Assembly: GCF_001295265.1 (NCBI RefSeq)
Contig: NZ_LJOD01000002.1
Location: 124,001 to 188,000 of the forward strand
Reading direction: 5' to 3'
DNA: 64,000 nucleotides
From: Chryseobacterium indologenes
GTDB taxonomy: Bacteria > Bacteroidota > Bacteroidia > Flavobacteriales > Weeksellaceae
The position numbers and the translations under genes were made by a program. The notes beneath the pieces are model-generated. The model was given only the letters and a program-made list of their open reading frames with translations, was not told the origin of the DNA and did no database searches. Below are positions 17,732 through 27,011 of this stretch, piece by piece. Within the stretch, counting starts at the first letter, position 1, and the number at the start of each line of letters is the position of its first letter.

Positions 17732-19510
17732 TTATTCATGATGCTCATACATTTTATTGTAGAGATCAATAAATTTTTCTTTAATGGCCTTTCTTTTCAG
17801 CTTCAGGGTAGGAGTAAGAAGGCCGCCGTCAATACCCCAGACTTCAGGAGTGAGCTCAATTTTCTTAATCTTTTCCCAGTTTCCAAGATGTTCGTTGATA
17901 CCGTCTATTTCCTTTTCAATTCTTGCTTTCAGTTCAGGACTTTTTGCAATTTCTGCCGGAGTAGAGCCGATATTTAAATTATTTCTCATCGCCCAGTTCT
18001 TAGCAAACTCGAAATCCGGCTGTACCAGTGCACACGGCATTTTCTCACCGTCACCAACCACCATGATCTGTTCTATGAATTTTGAAGCTTTGGCTAAATT
18101 TTCAATGGTTTGCGGAGCAATATACTTTCCTCCGGATGTTTTAAACATCTCTTTTTTACGGTCTGTGATTTGAAGGAAACCTTCGCTGTCGATGTGGCCT
18201 ATATCTCCGGTTTTAAAGAATCCGTCATCCGTAAAAGCTTCTTTGGTCATCTCTTCATTTTTGAAATATCCTTTGAAGACAGAAGGGCCTTTTACCGTAA
18301 TTTCACCATCTTCCTGGATCTTTACCTGTAAATTATCCAGTGGAGGTCCTACCGTTCCGATTTTCATTTTATTCACACTGTTCACAGAGATTACGGGAGA
18401 CGTTTCCGTTAAACCATAACCTTCCAGAATCGGAATCCCTGCATTCTGAAACATAAGATTTAAACGTGTAGATAAAGCCGCAGAACCTGAAACCAAAGTA
18501 ATAATCTCACCCCCCAAACCTTCTCTCCATTTGGAAAATACCAGTTTGTCGGCAATGATCTGCTGCAACCCGGAAGGTTTTGAAACTTCTTTTTTCTTAC
18601 TGATAAGATTCAGGGCCCAGAAGAATATTTTCGATTTCAGACCTCCTGCTGAAGAGCCTGTATTATAAATTTTATCATAGACTTTTTCTACAAGTCTTGG
18701 CACCACACTCATATAGTGAGGCTTTACTTCTTTCACATTTTCACCCATCTTATCAATACTTTCTGCAAAATATACAGAGAAACCGTTGTATTGGAAAAGG
18801 TAGAAAAGCATTCGTTCAAAAATATGACAGATAGGAAGGAAGCTTAAAACTTTGGTATCTTTATAGTCTAAACTTTTTTTCTTTGGAATTCTCGGAACTG
18901 AACCTAAAACATTGGAAACAATATTATGGTGGGTAAGCATTACTCCTTTCGGTCTTCCCGTAGTTCCGGAAGTATAAATAATAGTCGCAAGGTCCTCAGC
19001 GTTAATCGCATTGGAAAGATCCTCCACCTCAATCTGTGTTGAATCGTCTTCACCAAGATCCAGAATTTCTCTCCAGTTGGCTGCTCCGCTTACCGTATCG
19101 AAAGTGAAGATCCCCTGTAGGGTAGGAATATTATGCTTTACCTTCATGACCTTGTTAAGAAGCTCTTTATCCGATACGAAACAGTACTGTATTTCAGCAT
19201 TATTAAAGATGAATTCGTAATCTTCCGGAGAAATACTCGGGTAAACAGGTACGGAAACTACCCCGATCTGGGATAATCCAAAATCCATAATAGCCCATTC
19301 CGTACGGGAGTTTGTGGTGATCAGCGCAATTTTGTCACCAGGTTTTATTCCCAGCTTCAGAAGCCCTCTGGATATTTTATTTCCTTCATTGATAAATTCC
19401 TGCGTGGAAGTTTTTTTCCATTCCCCCTGATATTTGGTCACAAACATATCCGTTTTAGGAAAATTTTCTAAAGCGTAATGTGGTATGTCGAATAATCTCT
19501 TGATCGTCAT
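17732..19510 (-). CDS. Long-chain-fatty-acid CoA ligase (AMP-binding)
   Basis: Activates fatty acids to acyl-CoA using ATP, 592 residues. The AMP-binding signature TIIYTSGTTGRPKGVMLTH lies at about 177-194, followed by the adenylate-forming motif EGYGLTETSP (about 363-372) and the hinge region FFKTGDIGHIDSEGFLQITDRKKEMFKTSGGKYIAP. The overall layout matches the FadD15 / ACSL type. It lies next to, and divergent from, an acyl-CoA dehydrogenase, consistent with fatty-acid degradation. Substrate chain length is inferred from family only. Confidence 0.94.
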   Translation of the reverse strand: MTIKRLFDIPHYALENFPKTDMFVTKYQGEWKKTSTQEFINEGNKISRGLLKLGIKPGDKIALITTNSRTEWAIMDFGLSQIGVVSVPVYPSISPEDYEFIFNNAEIQYCFVSDKELLNKVMKVKHNIPTLQGIFTFDTVSGAANWREILDLGEDDSTQIEVEDLSNAINAEDLATIIYTSGTTGRPKGVMLTHHNIVSNVLGSVPRIPKKKSLDYKDTKVLSFLPICHIFERMLFYLFQYNGFSVYFAESIDKMGENVKEVKPHYMSVVPRLVEKVYDKIYNTGSSAGGLKSKIFFWALNLISKKKEVSKPSGLQQIIADKLVFSKWREGLGGEIITLVSGSAALSTRLNLMFQNAGIPILEGYGLTETSPVISVNSVNKMKIGTVGPPLDNLQVKIQEDGEITVKGPSVFKGYFKNEEMTKEAFTDDGFFKTGDIGHIDSEGFLQITDRKKEMFKTSGGKYIAPQTIENLAKASKFIEQIMVVGDGEKMPCALVQPDFEFAKNWAMRNNLNIGSTPAEIAKSPELKARIEKEIDGINEHLGNWEKIKKIELTPEVWGIDGGLLTPTLKLKRKAIKEKFIDLYNKMYEHHE

Positions 19511-19753
19511 GATTTTTTAAGTAATATTTAAAGAAATCTAAATATAAGCATTTTTTTTAATTGCAGATAGCAGAAATGACTAATTGAAAATTAATTGAAT
19601 GCCTGCCATAACATATAAATCCTTAAAGCTTCTGCAGGATCCCGGAAATATTAAAAACACGGCCTCACCTTCTTTACCGATTTCTAATTACCGATTCTAT
19701 TTTCAGATTTCGCCAAAAAGTGTAAATTTACGGCTATCTAATTATTATTTTTT

Positions 19754-20893
19754 ATGGACTTTAATTTATCCGAAGAACAGCTGATGATTCAGCAGGCTGC
19801 AAGAGATTTTGCACAAAATGAACTATTACCTGGAGTTATTGAAAGAGACCGTGACCAGAAATTCCCTGCAGAACAGGTGAAGAAAATGGGTGAAATGGGA
19901 CTTTTGGGAATGATGGTAGATCCTAAATACGGTGGTGCAGGTATGGACAGCGTTTCTTACGTTCTTGCAATGGAGGAGATCGCAAAGGTTGATGCTTCTG
20001 CAGCGGTGGTAATGTCTGTAAATAACTCATTGGTTTGTGCAGGTCTTGAAAAATTTGCCTCTGAAGAGCAGAAAGTAAAATACCTTACACCTCTTGCAAG
20101 CGGACAGGTGATTGGTGCTTTCGCGTTATCTGAGCCTGAAGCCGGTTCTGATGCTACTTCTCAGAAAACAACTGCTGAAGATAAAGGAGATTACTATCTT
20201 TTAAACGGGATTAAAAACTGGATTACGAATGGTGGAACTGCTTCTTACTATATCGTTATTGCACAGACAGATCCTGAGAAAAAACATAAAGGAATCAATG
20301 CTTTCATCGTAGAAAGAGGATGGGAAGGTTTTGAAATCGGACCAAAAGAAGATAAACTGGGAATCAGAGGAAGTGATACACACTCTCTGATCTTCAACAA
20401 CGTAAAAGTTCCGAAAGAAAACAGAATCGGTGAAGACGGATTCGGGTTCAACTTTGCAATGGCTGTCCTGAACGGAGGAAGAATTGGTATTGCTTCCCAG
20501 GCTTTAGGAATTGCGTCAGGTGCTTATGAGCTGGCTTTAAAATATGCAAAAACAAGAAAAGCTTTCAAAACGGAAATCATCAATCACCAGGCCATTGCTT
20601 TCAAGCTAGCCGATATGGCTACCCAGATTACAGCAGCAAGAATGTTATGTTTCAAGGCAGCTTGTGAGAAAGATGCAGGAAAAGACATCTCTGAAAGCGG
20701 GGCTATGGCAAAACTATATGCTTCCCAGGTGGCTATGGATACTACCATTGAAGCAGTACAGATCCATGGCGGCTACGGATATGTAAAAGAATATCACGTA
20801 GAAAGACTGATGAGAGATGCGAAGATCACGCAGATCTACGAAGGTACTTCCGAGATCCAGAAAATTGTGATTTCCAGAAGCATCGCAAAATAA
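19754..20893 (+). CDS. Acyl-CoA dehydrogenase
   Basis: FAD enzyme of 379 residues that makes the first double bond in beta-oxidation and passes electrons to ETF. Signatures: AFALSEPEAGSDATSQKT (FAD/substrate loop), IKNWITNGG, a C-terminal QIHGGYGYVKEYHVERLMRDAKI and QIYEGTSEIQ, where E363 is the likely catalytic base as in short-chain and branched-chain enzymes. The ATG at 19754 gives the usual MDFNLSEEQ start. It is divergent from the acyl-CoA synthetase gene, and a small membrane-associated gene follows 23 bases downstream. Confidence 0.96.
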   Translation: MDFNLSEEQLMIQQAARDFAQNELLPGVIERDRDQKFPAEQVKKMGEMGLLGMMVDPKYGGAGMDSVSYVLAMEEIAKVDASAAVVMSVNNSLVCAGLEKFASEEQKVKYLTPLASGQVIGAFALSEPEAGSDATSQKTTAEDKGDYYLLNGIKNWITNGGTASYYIVIAQTDPEKKHKGINAFIVERGWEGFEIGPKEDKLGIRGSDTHSLIFNNVKVPKENRIGEDGFGFNFAMAVLNGGRIGIASQALGIASGAYELALKYAKTRKAFKTEIINHQAIAFKLADMATQITAARMLCFKAACEKDAGKDISESGAMAKLYASQVAMDTTIEAVQIHGGYGYVKEYHVERLMRDAKITQIYEGTSEIQKIVISRSIAK

Positions 20894-20916
20894 AAAATAA
20901 CATCAACACACTGCTT

Positions 20917-21282
20917 ATGAAAAAATCTTTGTGGATCACCCTCGGAGTTGTCCTGCTGCTTGTAGGCGTATTTGTATGGTATAAATTTTTCTTCGTTTTC
21001 GGGGAAGGAGTAAAATCCGGATATCTGAATTACGCAATAAAAAAAGGCTATGTTTTCAAAACCTATGAGGGAAAGCTGATTCAGGAAGGATTCGGAAGAG
21101 GAAAGACCGGTACGGTAACAAGCTACGAATTTGAATTTTCCGTAGAAGATCCTGAGATTTTTAAGCAATTGGAAACCAACAGCGGTAAAACCTTTGATCT
21201 TCATTATAAGGAATACAACGGAACACTTCCGTGGAGAGGAAATACAAAGTATATTGTAGACAAAGTAGTGAATATGAAATAA
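20917..21282 (+). CDS. Small membrane-anchored hypothetical protein
   Basis: Protein of 121 residues with one N-terminal transmembrane helix (KKSLWITLGVVLLLVGVFVWY) and a compact C-terminal domain (LNYAIKKGYVFKTYEGKLIQ, GKTFDLHYKEY, PWRGNTKYIVDKV). Relatives in flavobacteria are, as I recall, often labelled 6-phosphogluconate dehydrogenase, which is not supported here: the protein is far too short and has no nucleotide-binding motif. It lies 23 bases after the acyl-CoA dehydrogenase and is followed by a terminator, so the two are probably cotranscribed. Function unknown. Confidence 0.8.
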   Translation: MKKSLWITLGVVLLLVGVFVWYKFFFVFGEGVKSGYLNYAIKKGYVFKTYEGKLIQEGFGRGKTGTVTSYEFEFSVEDPEIFKQLETNSGKTFDLHYKEYNGTLPWRGNTKYIVDKVVNMK

Positions 21283-21284
21283 TG

Positions 21285-21308
21285 AAAGGCTCCTGAAAGG
21301 GAGCCTTT
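21285..21308 (+). terminator. Rho-independent terminator
   Basis: Nine-base stem AAAGGCTCC / GGAGCCTTT just after the stop codon of the 20917 gene. The T tail is only three bases long. Confidence 0.7.
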
Positions 21309-21537
21309 GCATTACAAACCACTTTTTATAATATATGTATAGTTAATCCTGATTATGAGAACAGGTTAACCCCTATATTCAAAACCTGTCATAAAACAGC
21401 ATGGCTTACCTCCGGCAAAATTTTATGAACAGTTAAATATAGAAAGAACAAACAGTACAGATAACTGATTTTTATTAAAATAAAATTAAAAAACACAGTA
21501 ACCCTGATACATCGGAAACTTACGGCCAAAAAACCAT

Positions 21538-21562
21538 AAAAAATCCGCCTCAGGAGACGGAT
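21538..21562 (-). terminator. Terminator of the DUF4349 gene
   Basis: Imperfect hairpin ATCCGCC...GACGGAT just after the reverse gene's stop, with a T run on the reverse strand (AAAAAA at 21538-21543 on the plus strand). Confidence 0.6.
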
Positions 21563-21571
21563 CAGAAAAAT

Positions 21572-22522
21572 CTAGTGTGAATTGTTATCAGGAATATTTT
21601 TATTTCTCTTTTTATAAAAGTAATAACCTATACCGGCAATAAGGAACAGCGGCCACAACGGAAGAAGGAAAAGAAAGATAGAAGTGATCACATTCCAGCC
21701 TGAAGAAATAGCAGCCATTGATTTTCCGCCGAAAGTTTCAGCCTCTTCTCCATAAGCTTTATCAGTAAGAGTTACCGCAATAGTACAGATTGTATTATCT
21801 GCGTAATGGTCTCCGGTAGTCTGGATGTTTTTGCTTTCAACCGTTCCTACACTGCTTAAATCATCCATTAAGCTGTCAAAATTCCGGATAGGCACTTTGA
21901 TTTCCATATAATAGGATTTCTCGTTGGCTTCATCAGAAGATGGTCTGTCTGAGTATTCGGTAGCAACATAAGAGAGCGCTTCACTTTTTACAAATCCGTT
22001 ATTTTTTACCGTTTCTTCTTTAATAACATCTTTTATCGTTTCAGTATTATCCGCTGCTATAGACAACTCTCCGGATTTTACCAGTTTGTTTTTTACCGTA
22101 TGTTCATAGCTGTCATTGTTAGGTTTGTCCTTATAAACAATTTTGGTTTCTTTGATTACCTTCGGAGCAGGAACATTCACGACAACCTTCTCAGGCTTCT
22201 TTTCCGTTGAATCTTTTTTCTCAGTTTTAGAGGTCAGCTTTACAGAGGCGATCTTATCTGATAAAGAATCTACCGCTTTTGCTGTGCTTTCTATTTTCTG
22301 TTGAATATCTTCCTTCGTATTGTCGAAATCTTTTATTCTTACATTAGCGGAATCCATAATTTTCCCGGCTTCACTGCTGATAGAGTTAGCCGTTTCTGTT
22401 ATTGCTGAAGCGGTACTGTCTGCCGAATGAACAGCATTTTCTATCTGGGCCTGAGTTGTTTCTCCTTTTTTACAGGTAATAAATGTCAGGGATATAGCGG
22501 CTAGTAATATGAACTTTTTCAT
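21572..22522 (-). CDS. DUF4349 domain lipoprotein with C-terminal membrane helix
   Basis: Protein of 316 residues. It starts with a lipoprotein-type signal (MKKFILLAAISLTFITC, Cys at 17). Then comes a low-complexity Ser/Thr/Ala/Asp/Lys region with coiled-coil character (about 25-120), the DUF4349 core (about 145-255; KSGELSIAADN, YYMEIKVPIRNFDSLMDDLSSVGTV, YADNT) and a C-terminal transmembrane helix (about 275-300) with a basic tail. In other bacteria DUF4349 proteins are envelope proteins of uncertain role. The gene stands alone between two terminators. Confidence 0.85.
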   Translation of the reverse strand: MKKFILLAAISLTFITCKKGETTQAQIENAVHSADSTASAITETANSISSEAGKIMDSANVRIKDFDNTKEDIQQKIESTAKAVDSLSDKIASVKLTSKTEKKDSTEKKPEKVVVNVPAPKVIKETKIVYKDKPNNDSYEHTVKNKLVKSGELSIAADNTETIKDVIKEETVKNNGFVKSEALSYVATEYSDRPSSDEANEKSYYMEIKVPIRNFDSLMDDLSSVGTVESKNIQTTGDHYADNTICTIAVTLTDKAYGEEAETFGGKSMAAISSGWNVITSIFLFLLPLWPLFLIAGIGYYFYKKRNKNIPDNNSH

Positions 22523-22702
22523 AATATTATTTTTTGATGAAGTAAAATTAAGACGGGATCTTTTGCCGCATTTGTAAATAGAATGTATTATAATGGTAAA
22601 ATTTTAATATTCAGATTTTCAGTGGTTTGTATTTGTTTTACAAAAGATTTACAAAACCATCAGGCTGGAAAATACTGAAAATGCATCATGTTCCAGTGAA
22701 AG

Positions 22703-22809
22703 ATCTGCTCAATCTGCCGGATTTGCGGATGTAAAAACCTGTATAATCCGCAGGAAAGTATTCTATTTACCATGGTATAAAAATCTGCGGAATCTGCAAG
22801 ATCAGCGGA
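22703..22809 (+). repeat. Two degenerate 27-base direct repeats (TCTGC/GCGGA type)
   Basis: Copies at 22703-22729 and 22783-22809 agree at 21 of 27 positions (ATCTGC..AATCTGC..GAT..GCGGA) and start 80 bases apart. The reverse complement of part of the unit (ATCCGCAGG) lies between them. The pattern resembles the TCTGCGGAATCTGC-like intergenic repeats found in some flavobacterial genomes. Confidence 0.6.
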
Positions 22810-22896
22810 AAAAAAGCCCAAAAAATACTTCTGTATCGAAGAAAACACACAATGCAAAGTTTTTTAAATAGTATGCTGTGTTTTTGTGTTTGCTAA

Positions 22897-22927
22897 CAAA
22901 AAAATCCGCAGAAAATTTCTGCGGATT
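22897..22927 (-). terminator. Terminator of prfC
   Basis: Twelve-base inverted repeat AATCCGCAGAAA / TTTCTGCGGATT. On the reverse strand it is followed by a T run, 28 bases past the prfC stop. Confidence 0.85.
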
Positions 22928-22954
22928 ACTATGTTTCAGCTTTTTAAAGTTTAC

Positions 22955-24550
22955 TTAGCTGTTCTGGAATTCACTGATGAAATGCAGCTTCACATTCGGG
23001 AATTTTTCCTGGGTCATATGAATCGTGAATGAAGAGTCTGCAAGGAATACCAATTGGTTATACTTATCTCTTGCAAGGAATCTTTGTTTTAGTCTTGCGA
23101 ATTCTTTAAACTCTTCAGATTTTTCGTCCGCTTCTACCCAGCATGCCTTGTGCATTGAAAGCGGTTCATAAGTACATTTAGCTCCGTATTCGTGCTCCAG
23201 ACGGTACTGAATTACTTCATACTGAAGGGCTCCTACCGTTCCGATGATTTTTCTTCCGTTCATTTCAAGGGTAAATAGCTGGGCTACCCCTTCATCCATT
23301 AGCTGATCAATCCCTTTGGCAAGCTGTTTGGCTTTCAGCGGATCGTTATTATTGATATAGCGGAAATGCTCAGGAGAGAAGCTGGGCACTCCTTTAAAGC
23401 TTAATTTTTCACCACCGGTTAAAGTATCTCCGATTCTGAAACTTCCTGTATCATGAAGACCTACAATATCACCCGGGAAGCTTTCATCTACCACTTCTTT
23501 TTTATCGGCAAAGAATGCGTTTGGAGATGAGAATTTCATTTTTTTACCCTCTCTTACCAATAAATAATTTTCATTTCTTTTGAATGTTCCGGAAACAATT
23601 TTCACGAAGGCAAGTCTGTCTCTGTGTTTCGGGTCCATATTCGCATGAATCTTGAAGACAAATCCGGTAAAAGTACTTTCTTCAGGCTTTACAAGACGGG
23701 TGTCACTTTCCTTAGGCTGCGGCATCGGGGCAATTTCAATAAAGGCATCCAGAAGCTCGCGTACCCCGAAATTATTCAAAGCGGAACCAAAGAAAACAGG
23801 CTGAAGATCTCCTTTCATATAATCTTCACGGCTGAATTCCGGATATACGGATTGTACCAGCTCCAGCTCATCTCTTAACGTTTGAGCGGCTTTTTCTCCA
23901 ATCACCTCATCAATAGATGGATCATTAATGTCATCAAACTTTATCGTTTCACCAACTTTCTGCTTCTTTTCTTCCAGAAACAGCTGAATATTGTTTTCCC
24001 AGATATTATAAATTCCCTGGAAGTCGCTTCCCATACCAATCGGAAGAGAAAGTGGAACAACGCTTAATCCCAGTTTCTGTTCTACCTCATCCAGAAGGTC
24101 AAAAGCATCTTTACCTTCACGGTCAAGCTTGTTGATGAAAACCAGCATCGGAATGTTCCTCATTCTGCATACCTGAACCAGCTTTTCAGTCTGTTCCTCA
24201 ACCCCTTTGGCAACGTCAATAACAACAATTACAGAATCTACAGCAGTTAAGGTTCTGTAAGTGTCTTCAGCAAAATCTTTGTGACCGGGAGTATCCAGAA
24301 TATTGATCTTGTGGTCTTTATATTCAAAGGCCAATACGGAAGTTGCTACTGAGATCCCTCTCTGTCTTTCAATTTCCATAAAGTCGGAGGTCGCTCCTTT
24401 TTTTATTTTATTGGATTTTACCGCACCCGCTTCCTGAATTGCACCCCCGAAAAGAAGAAGCTTTTCAGTAAGAGTTGTTTTTCCGGCATCCGGGTGGGAG
24501 ATAATCCCGAAGGTTTTTCTTTTTTGTATTTCTTTGATTAAGTCTGACAT
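22955..24550 (-). CDS. prfC: Peptide chain release factor 3
   Basis: Translational GTPase of 531 residues that removes RF1/RF2 from the ribosome after termination. G motifs: SHPDAGKTT (about 18-26), the effector stretch RQRGISVATSVLAF, DTPGHKDFAEDTYRTL, and NKLDREGKDAFDLLDE. The C-terminal half carries the RF3-specific region (ALQYEVIQYRLEHEYG, ARLKQRFLARDKY). Length matches E. coli RF3. Two same-strand membrane-protein genes lie upstream, the nearest 61 bases away. Confidence 0.97.
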   Translation of the reverse strand: MSDLIKEIQKRKTFGIISHPDAGKTTLTEKLLLFGGAIQEAGAVKSNKIKKGATSDFMEIERQRGISVATSVLAFEYKDHKINILDTPGHKDFAEDTYRTLTAVDSVIVVIDVAKGVEEQTEKLVQVCRMRNIPMLVFINKLDREGKDAFDLLDEVEQKLGLSVVPLSLPIGMGSDFQGIYNIWENNIQLFLEEKKQKVGETIKFDDINDPSIDEVIGEKAAQTLRDELELVQSVYPEFSREDYMKGDLQPVFFGSALNNFGVRELLDAFIEIAPMPQPKESDTRLVKPEESTFTGFVFKIHANMDPKHRDRLAFVKIVSGTFKRNENYLLVREGKKMKFSSPNAFFADKKEVVDESFPGDIVGLHDTGSFRIGDTLTGGEKLSFKGVPSFSPEHFRYINNNDPLKAKQLAKGIDQLMDEGVAQLFTLEMNGRKIIGTVGALQYEVIQYRLEHEYGAKCTYEPLSMHKACWVEADEKSEEFKEFARLKQRFLARDKYNQLVFLADSSFTIHMTQEKFPNVKLHFISEFQNS

Positions 24551-24611
24551 ATCGTATTTTGAAGTTGCAAAAATCGTGATTTTTTACGAGGTTTTCAAAT
24601 CTGAAGAACTT

Positions 24612-25331
24612 CTATTTTGAAAATAATCCTATAAATAAGTAAAATACATAGATTAAACCTATAGCAATAACAAAAGCCATCATAGCTATTGCCCATTCAA
24701 ATTTTCCAAATTTCGGATCGGGAGGAGATTCCGGAGTAAGGCGGTATTCTTCTAAAGTCCTGCCGCTTATTGTAAGATCAGGCCGGAAAATCTGTATGCC
24801 CGTCAGAAAATGCCGGTAAAGCTCATACTTATTCTTAAAACTATAGTAATTATGATTGAAACTGATCGGGCTTATTACTGTCTTTCCGGATTTATCATGC
24901 TTAAAAACAAGGAGTGAATGTGTGAAATAAGGCTGATAACCGGTTCTGCTGCTTACATCAGAAAAATACTTATCGTTGGATGGACACAGGTCAGCATACA
25001 GGAATGAGGAAATGAGTTTATTTTCAGCGTCATACATGCTCATTCCTTTTTCATCTGCAACCACTCTTCGGTAATCCTTTTTCCTTCCTTTGATCATATA
25101 CAAAATCAGAAAAAAAGAGAGCAAAATGAGAATAATTCCTGCAATAAGAAGAATAAAAAACTGATCTGGCTTATAATACAGGTAATCTGCCCATCCATAG
25201 TCCCGGATTTCATAAAAAAGAAAGAATATCACCACAGCTGTAGCAATAATTCCTGTCCAGACGAGGATTATTCCGAAGTAAGTAAGCGGCCAGCTGATTT
25301 CCGATTCCAGAGCGACAAATTTTTCCTGCAT
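24612..25331 (-). CDS. Membrane protein, tandem paralogue of the next gene
   Basis: Hypothetical protein of 239 residues. It has two transmembrane helices near the N-terminus (about 15-40 and 55-80), a soluble central domain and a C-terminal helix (about 215-236). The motif YRHFLTGIQIFRPDLTI corresponds to YAHFLKGISMFRPDLKI in the upstream gene, with the same topology and similar length. The upstream gene ends only 11 bases away, so the two form an operon from an old tandem duplication. I do not recognise the family. Confidence 0.75.
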   Translation of the reverse strand: MQEKFVALESEISWPLTYFGIILVWTGIIATAVVIFFLFYEIRDYGWADYLYYKPDQFFILLIAGIILILLSFFLILYMIKGRKKDYRRVVADEKGMSMYDAENKLISSFLYADLCPSNDKYFSDVSSRTGYQPYFTHSLLVFKHDKSGKTVISPISFNHNYYSFKNKYELYRHFLTGIQIFRPDLTISGRTLEEYRLTPESPPDPKFGKFEWAIAMMAFVIAIGLIYVFYLFIGLFSK

Positions 25332-25342
25332 AACTAATCCTG

Positions 25343-26032
25343 TTAAGTGAATACCATCACAAGCCAGATTAATAATCCGGCAGTTAAAAATACAGCTAAA
25401 AAAATCAGAAGCAAAAACAGAGTGGAACTTTTATCAGTGACCTGCCAGGTTTCCTTATCAATTGAATAATCCCGGAACACCTTCGGATCAATCTTCAGAT
25501 CGGGCCGGAACATTGATATTCCTTTCAGAAAATGGGCATACAAATGATAACGATTATGTATAACACGTACAGGTAAGCTCATTTCAATCCGTTTTGTCAT
25601 ATGACCTTCTTTTTCATCCTGTACAGAGATTTCAAGAAGGAATCTTAAACCTTTGGAAGTGCTGATGGTGGTGATGTCATAATCCCGGCCGGAAGAAGAA
25701 AGCTGGCTGTATAATATTTCTGAAACTACTTGCTGATGAGCATTGTAATAGAAGATTCCGCTGTTATTAATCACGATTTTATGAGCCATTCGTTTTCTTT
25801 TGATACCGTAAAACCAGACGGAAGGTATCCAGATCAGACATAGAACCATAAAACAGATGATTACCGGAGTAGTTGTATTTTCCCATCCTCTTTTATAAAT
25901 TCCGTAAACAGGAAGCGCACCGAAAATAATAAAACAGAATAGCAGAAGCCCATACAACAGACCGCTGATGACCCATGTTGTTAATACATCAATTCTGGAT
26001 TCAACAGTTGGGAAAAGCTCTTTATGGTTCAT
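25343..26032 (-). CDS. Membrane protein, tandem paralogue of 24612-25331
   Basis: Hypothetical protein of 229 residues, first gene of the pair. Two N-terminal helices (about 20-42 and 52-74), then a soluble domain that begins MAHKIVINNSGIFYYNAHQQVVSEILYSQL and includes the shared HFLKGISMFRPDLKI motif, then a C-terminal helix (about 205-227). The central part reads like a PH-domain-like beta fold as seen in bacterial membrane proteins, but this is a guess from pattern only. It is divergent from the CPBP protease gene. Confidence 0.75.
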   Translation of the reverse strand: MNHKELFPTVESRIDVLTTWVISGLLYGLLLFCFIIFGALPVYGIYKRGWENTTTPVIICFMVLCLIWIPSVWFYGIKRKRMAHKIVINNSGIFYYNAHQQVVSEILYSQLSSSGRDYDITTISTSKGLRFLLEISVQDEKEGHMTKRIEMSLPVRVIHNRYHLYAHFLKGISMFRPDLKIDPKVFRDYSIDKETWQVTDKSSTLFLLLIFLAVFLTAGLLIWLVMVFT

Positions 26033-26083
26033 TTTTCACTATGCTTAACATGAAAAAGCGAAAATAAGTATTTCCTTTTTTAG

Positions 26084-26114
26084 TTGCTTAAGGGTGTCAA
26101 AAAAATTATCTTTG
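26084..26114 (+). promoter_or_regulatory. Promoter of the CPBP protease gene
   Basis: TTG at 26084-26086, a 20-base spacer, and TATCTTTG at 26107-26114. This matches the Bacteroidota housekeeping promoter (-33 TTG, -7 TAnnTTTG), about 29 bases before the start codon. Confidence 0.75.
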
Positions 26115-26142
26115 TTTTTATTAAATTTTTTACAGAAACATA

Positions 26143-26973
26143 ATGGAAAATAGCCGATATCCGAAGTATACTTTCACATGGATCGGAGGTCTTGTTTTAC
26201 TGGCAGGATTATTTATAGGAACAATGTCAGTTTCTTTTTTTAATCTATTTTGGAAAATCACTTTCAAAGAAAACCTGGAGCTTAAAGAATGGTATCTTAT
26301 GGTAACTAATGCAGTAGGTTTTCTGACAGCAATTGCTTTCTTTGATTTCTTTATTGTAAGACCTTCCACAGGAAAGAAGCTTAATTTTAATTTTTCCACC
26401 ACCAATTTCTATACTTACGTTCTCATCTTTCCTATGATGCTCGGAATGATGTTCATTGCAGAATTTACCACTTCGCTTATTCCTATAACAGGTCCGTTTT
26501 GGGGGAAATATTATGAATTTTTCTCTCAATTGATGAATCAGCTGACTTTCGAGCCTGTCATGATGATCATTATGACAGTAATCATGGCTCCCATTTTTGA
26601 AGAAATTATCTTCAGGGGGATTATCCAGAAAGGATTGATGAACAAAGGAGTAAACCCTAAAAGAGCTATTTTTTATGCATCAGTGATTTTTGGGCTGGTT
26701 CATGGAAATCCGTGGCAGTTTGTAGGGGCGGTACTGCTGGGATGTGTTTTGGGGTTGGTATATTATAAGACAAAATCATTGCTGCTTCCTATGCTGCTGC
26801 ATGCTTTTAATAACCTGTGCTCGGCACTGCTGATAACCTATACTAAAAGCGAAAGCTTTGCTGATGCATTTAAAACTCCGGAATGGGTAATACTTATGGT
26901 AGGAACAGTTTTGTTTTCACTGTTTTACTACCTTTTTACAAAAAAATATAAAGTGCATTACGCTGAAATTTAA
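26143..26973 (+). CDS. CPBP family intramembrane metalloprotease
   Basis: Abi / CAAX-protease-like integral membrane protein of 276 residues with about seven or eight helices. The three family motifs are present: EEIIFRG (E153, E154, R158), FGLVHGNP (H187) and LLHAFNN (H220). These residues form the presumed metal-dependent active site. Roles of bacterial members vary and the substrate cannot be told from sequence. rdgB follows 38 bases downstream, so they may share a transcript. Confidence 0.9.
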   Translation: MENSRYPKYTFTWIGGLVLLAGLFIGTMSVSFFNLFWKITFKENLELKEWYLMVTNAVGFLTAIAFFDFFIVRPSTGKKLNFNFSTTNFYTYVLIFPMMLGMMFIAEFTTSLIPITGPFWGKYYEFFSQLMNQLTFEPVMMIIMTVIMAPIFEEIIFRGIIQKGLMNKGVNPKRAIFYASVIFGLVHGNPWQFVGAVLLGCVLGLVYYKTKSLLLPMLLHAFNNLCSALLITYTKSESFADAFKTPEWVILMVGTVLFSLFYYLFTKKYKVHYAEI

Positions 26974-27011
26974 TAAGCAGAGAGAATCAGGATAAAGAAA
27001 ATTAAGTAAAA

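Larger units (their letters stand above)
22523..22954. other. 432-base gap with degenerate TCTGCGGA repeats
   Basis: No supported gene. It holds the upstream region of the DUF4349 gene, two copies of a 27-base direct repeat (22703 and 22783) and the prfC terminator. A 65-codon frame over the repeats (22660-22857, reverse) reads as repeat-derived sequence. Confidence 0.6.

Noticed and set aside
17738..18419. Several forward frames over the acyl-CoA synthetase gene
   Set aside because: They are antisense shadows of a well-supported gene with complete motifs.
19599..19784. 61-codon forward frame before the acyl-CoA dehydrogenase
   Set aside because: It overlaps the conserved start of the dehydrogenase in another frame and covers its likely promoter region.
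22660..22857. 65-codon reverse frame upstream of prfC
   Set aside because: It is made largely of the TCTGCGGA-type repeats (ADLADSAD-like translation), so it is a repeat artefact.
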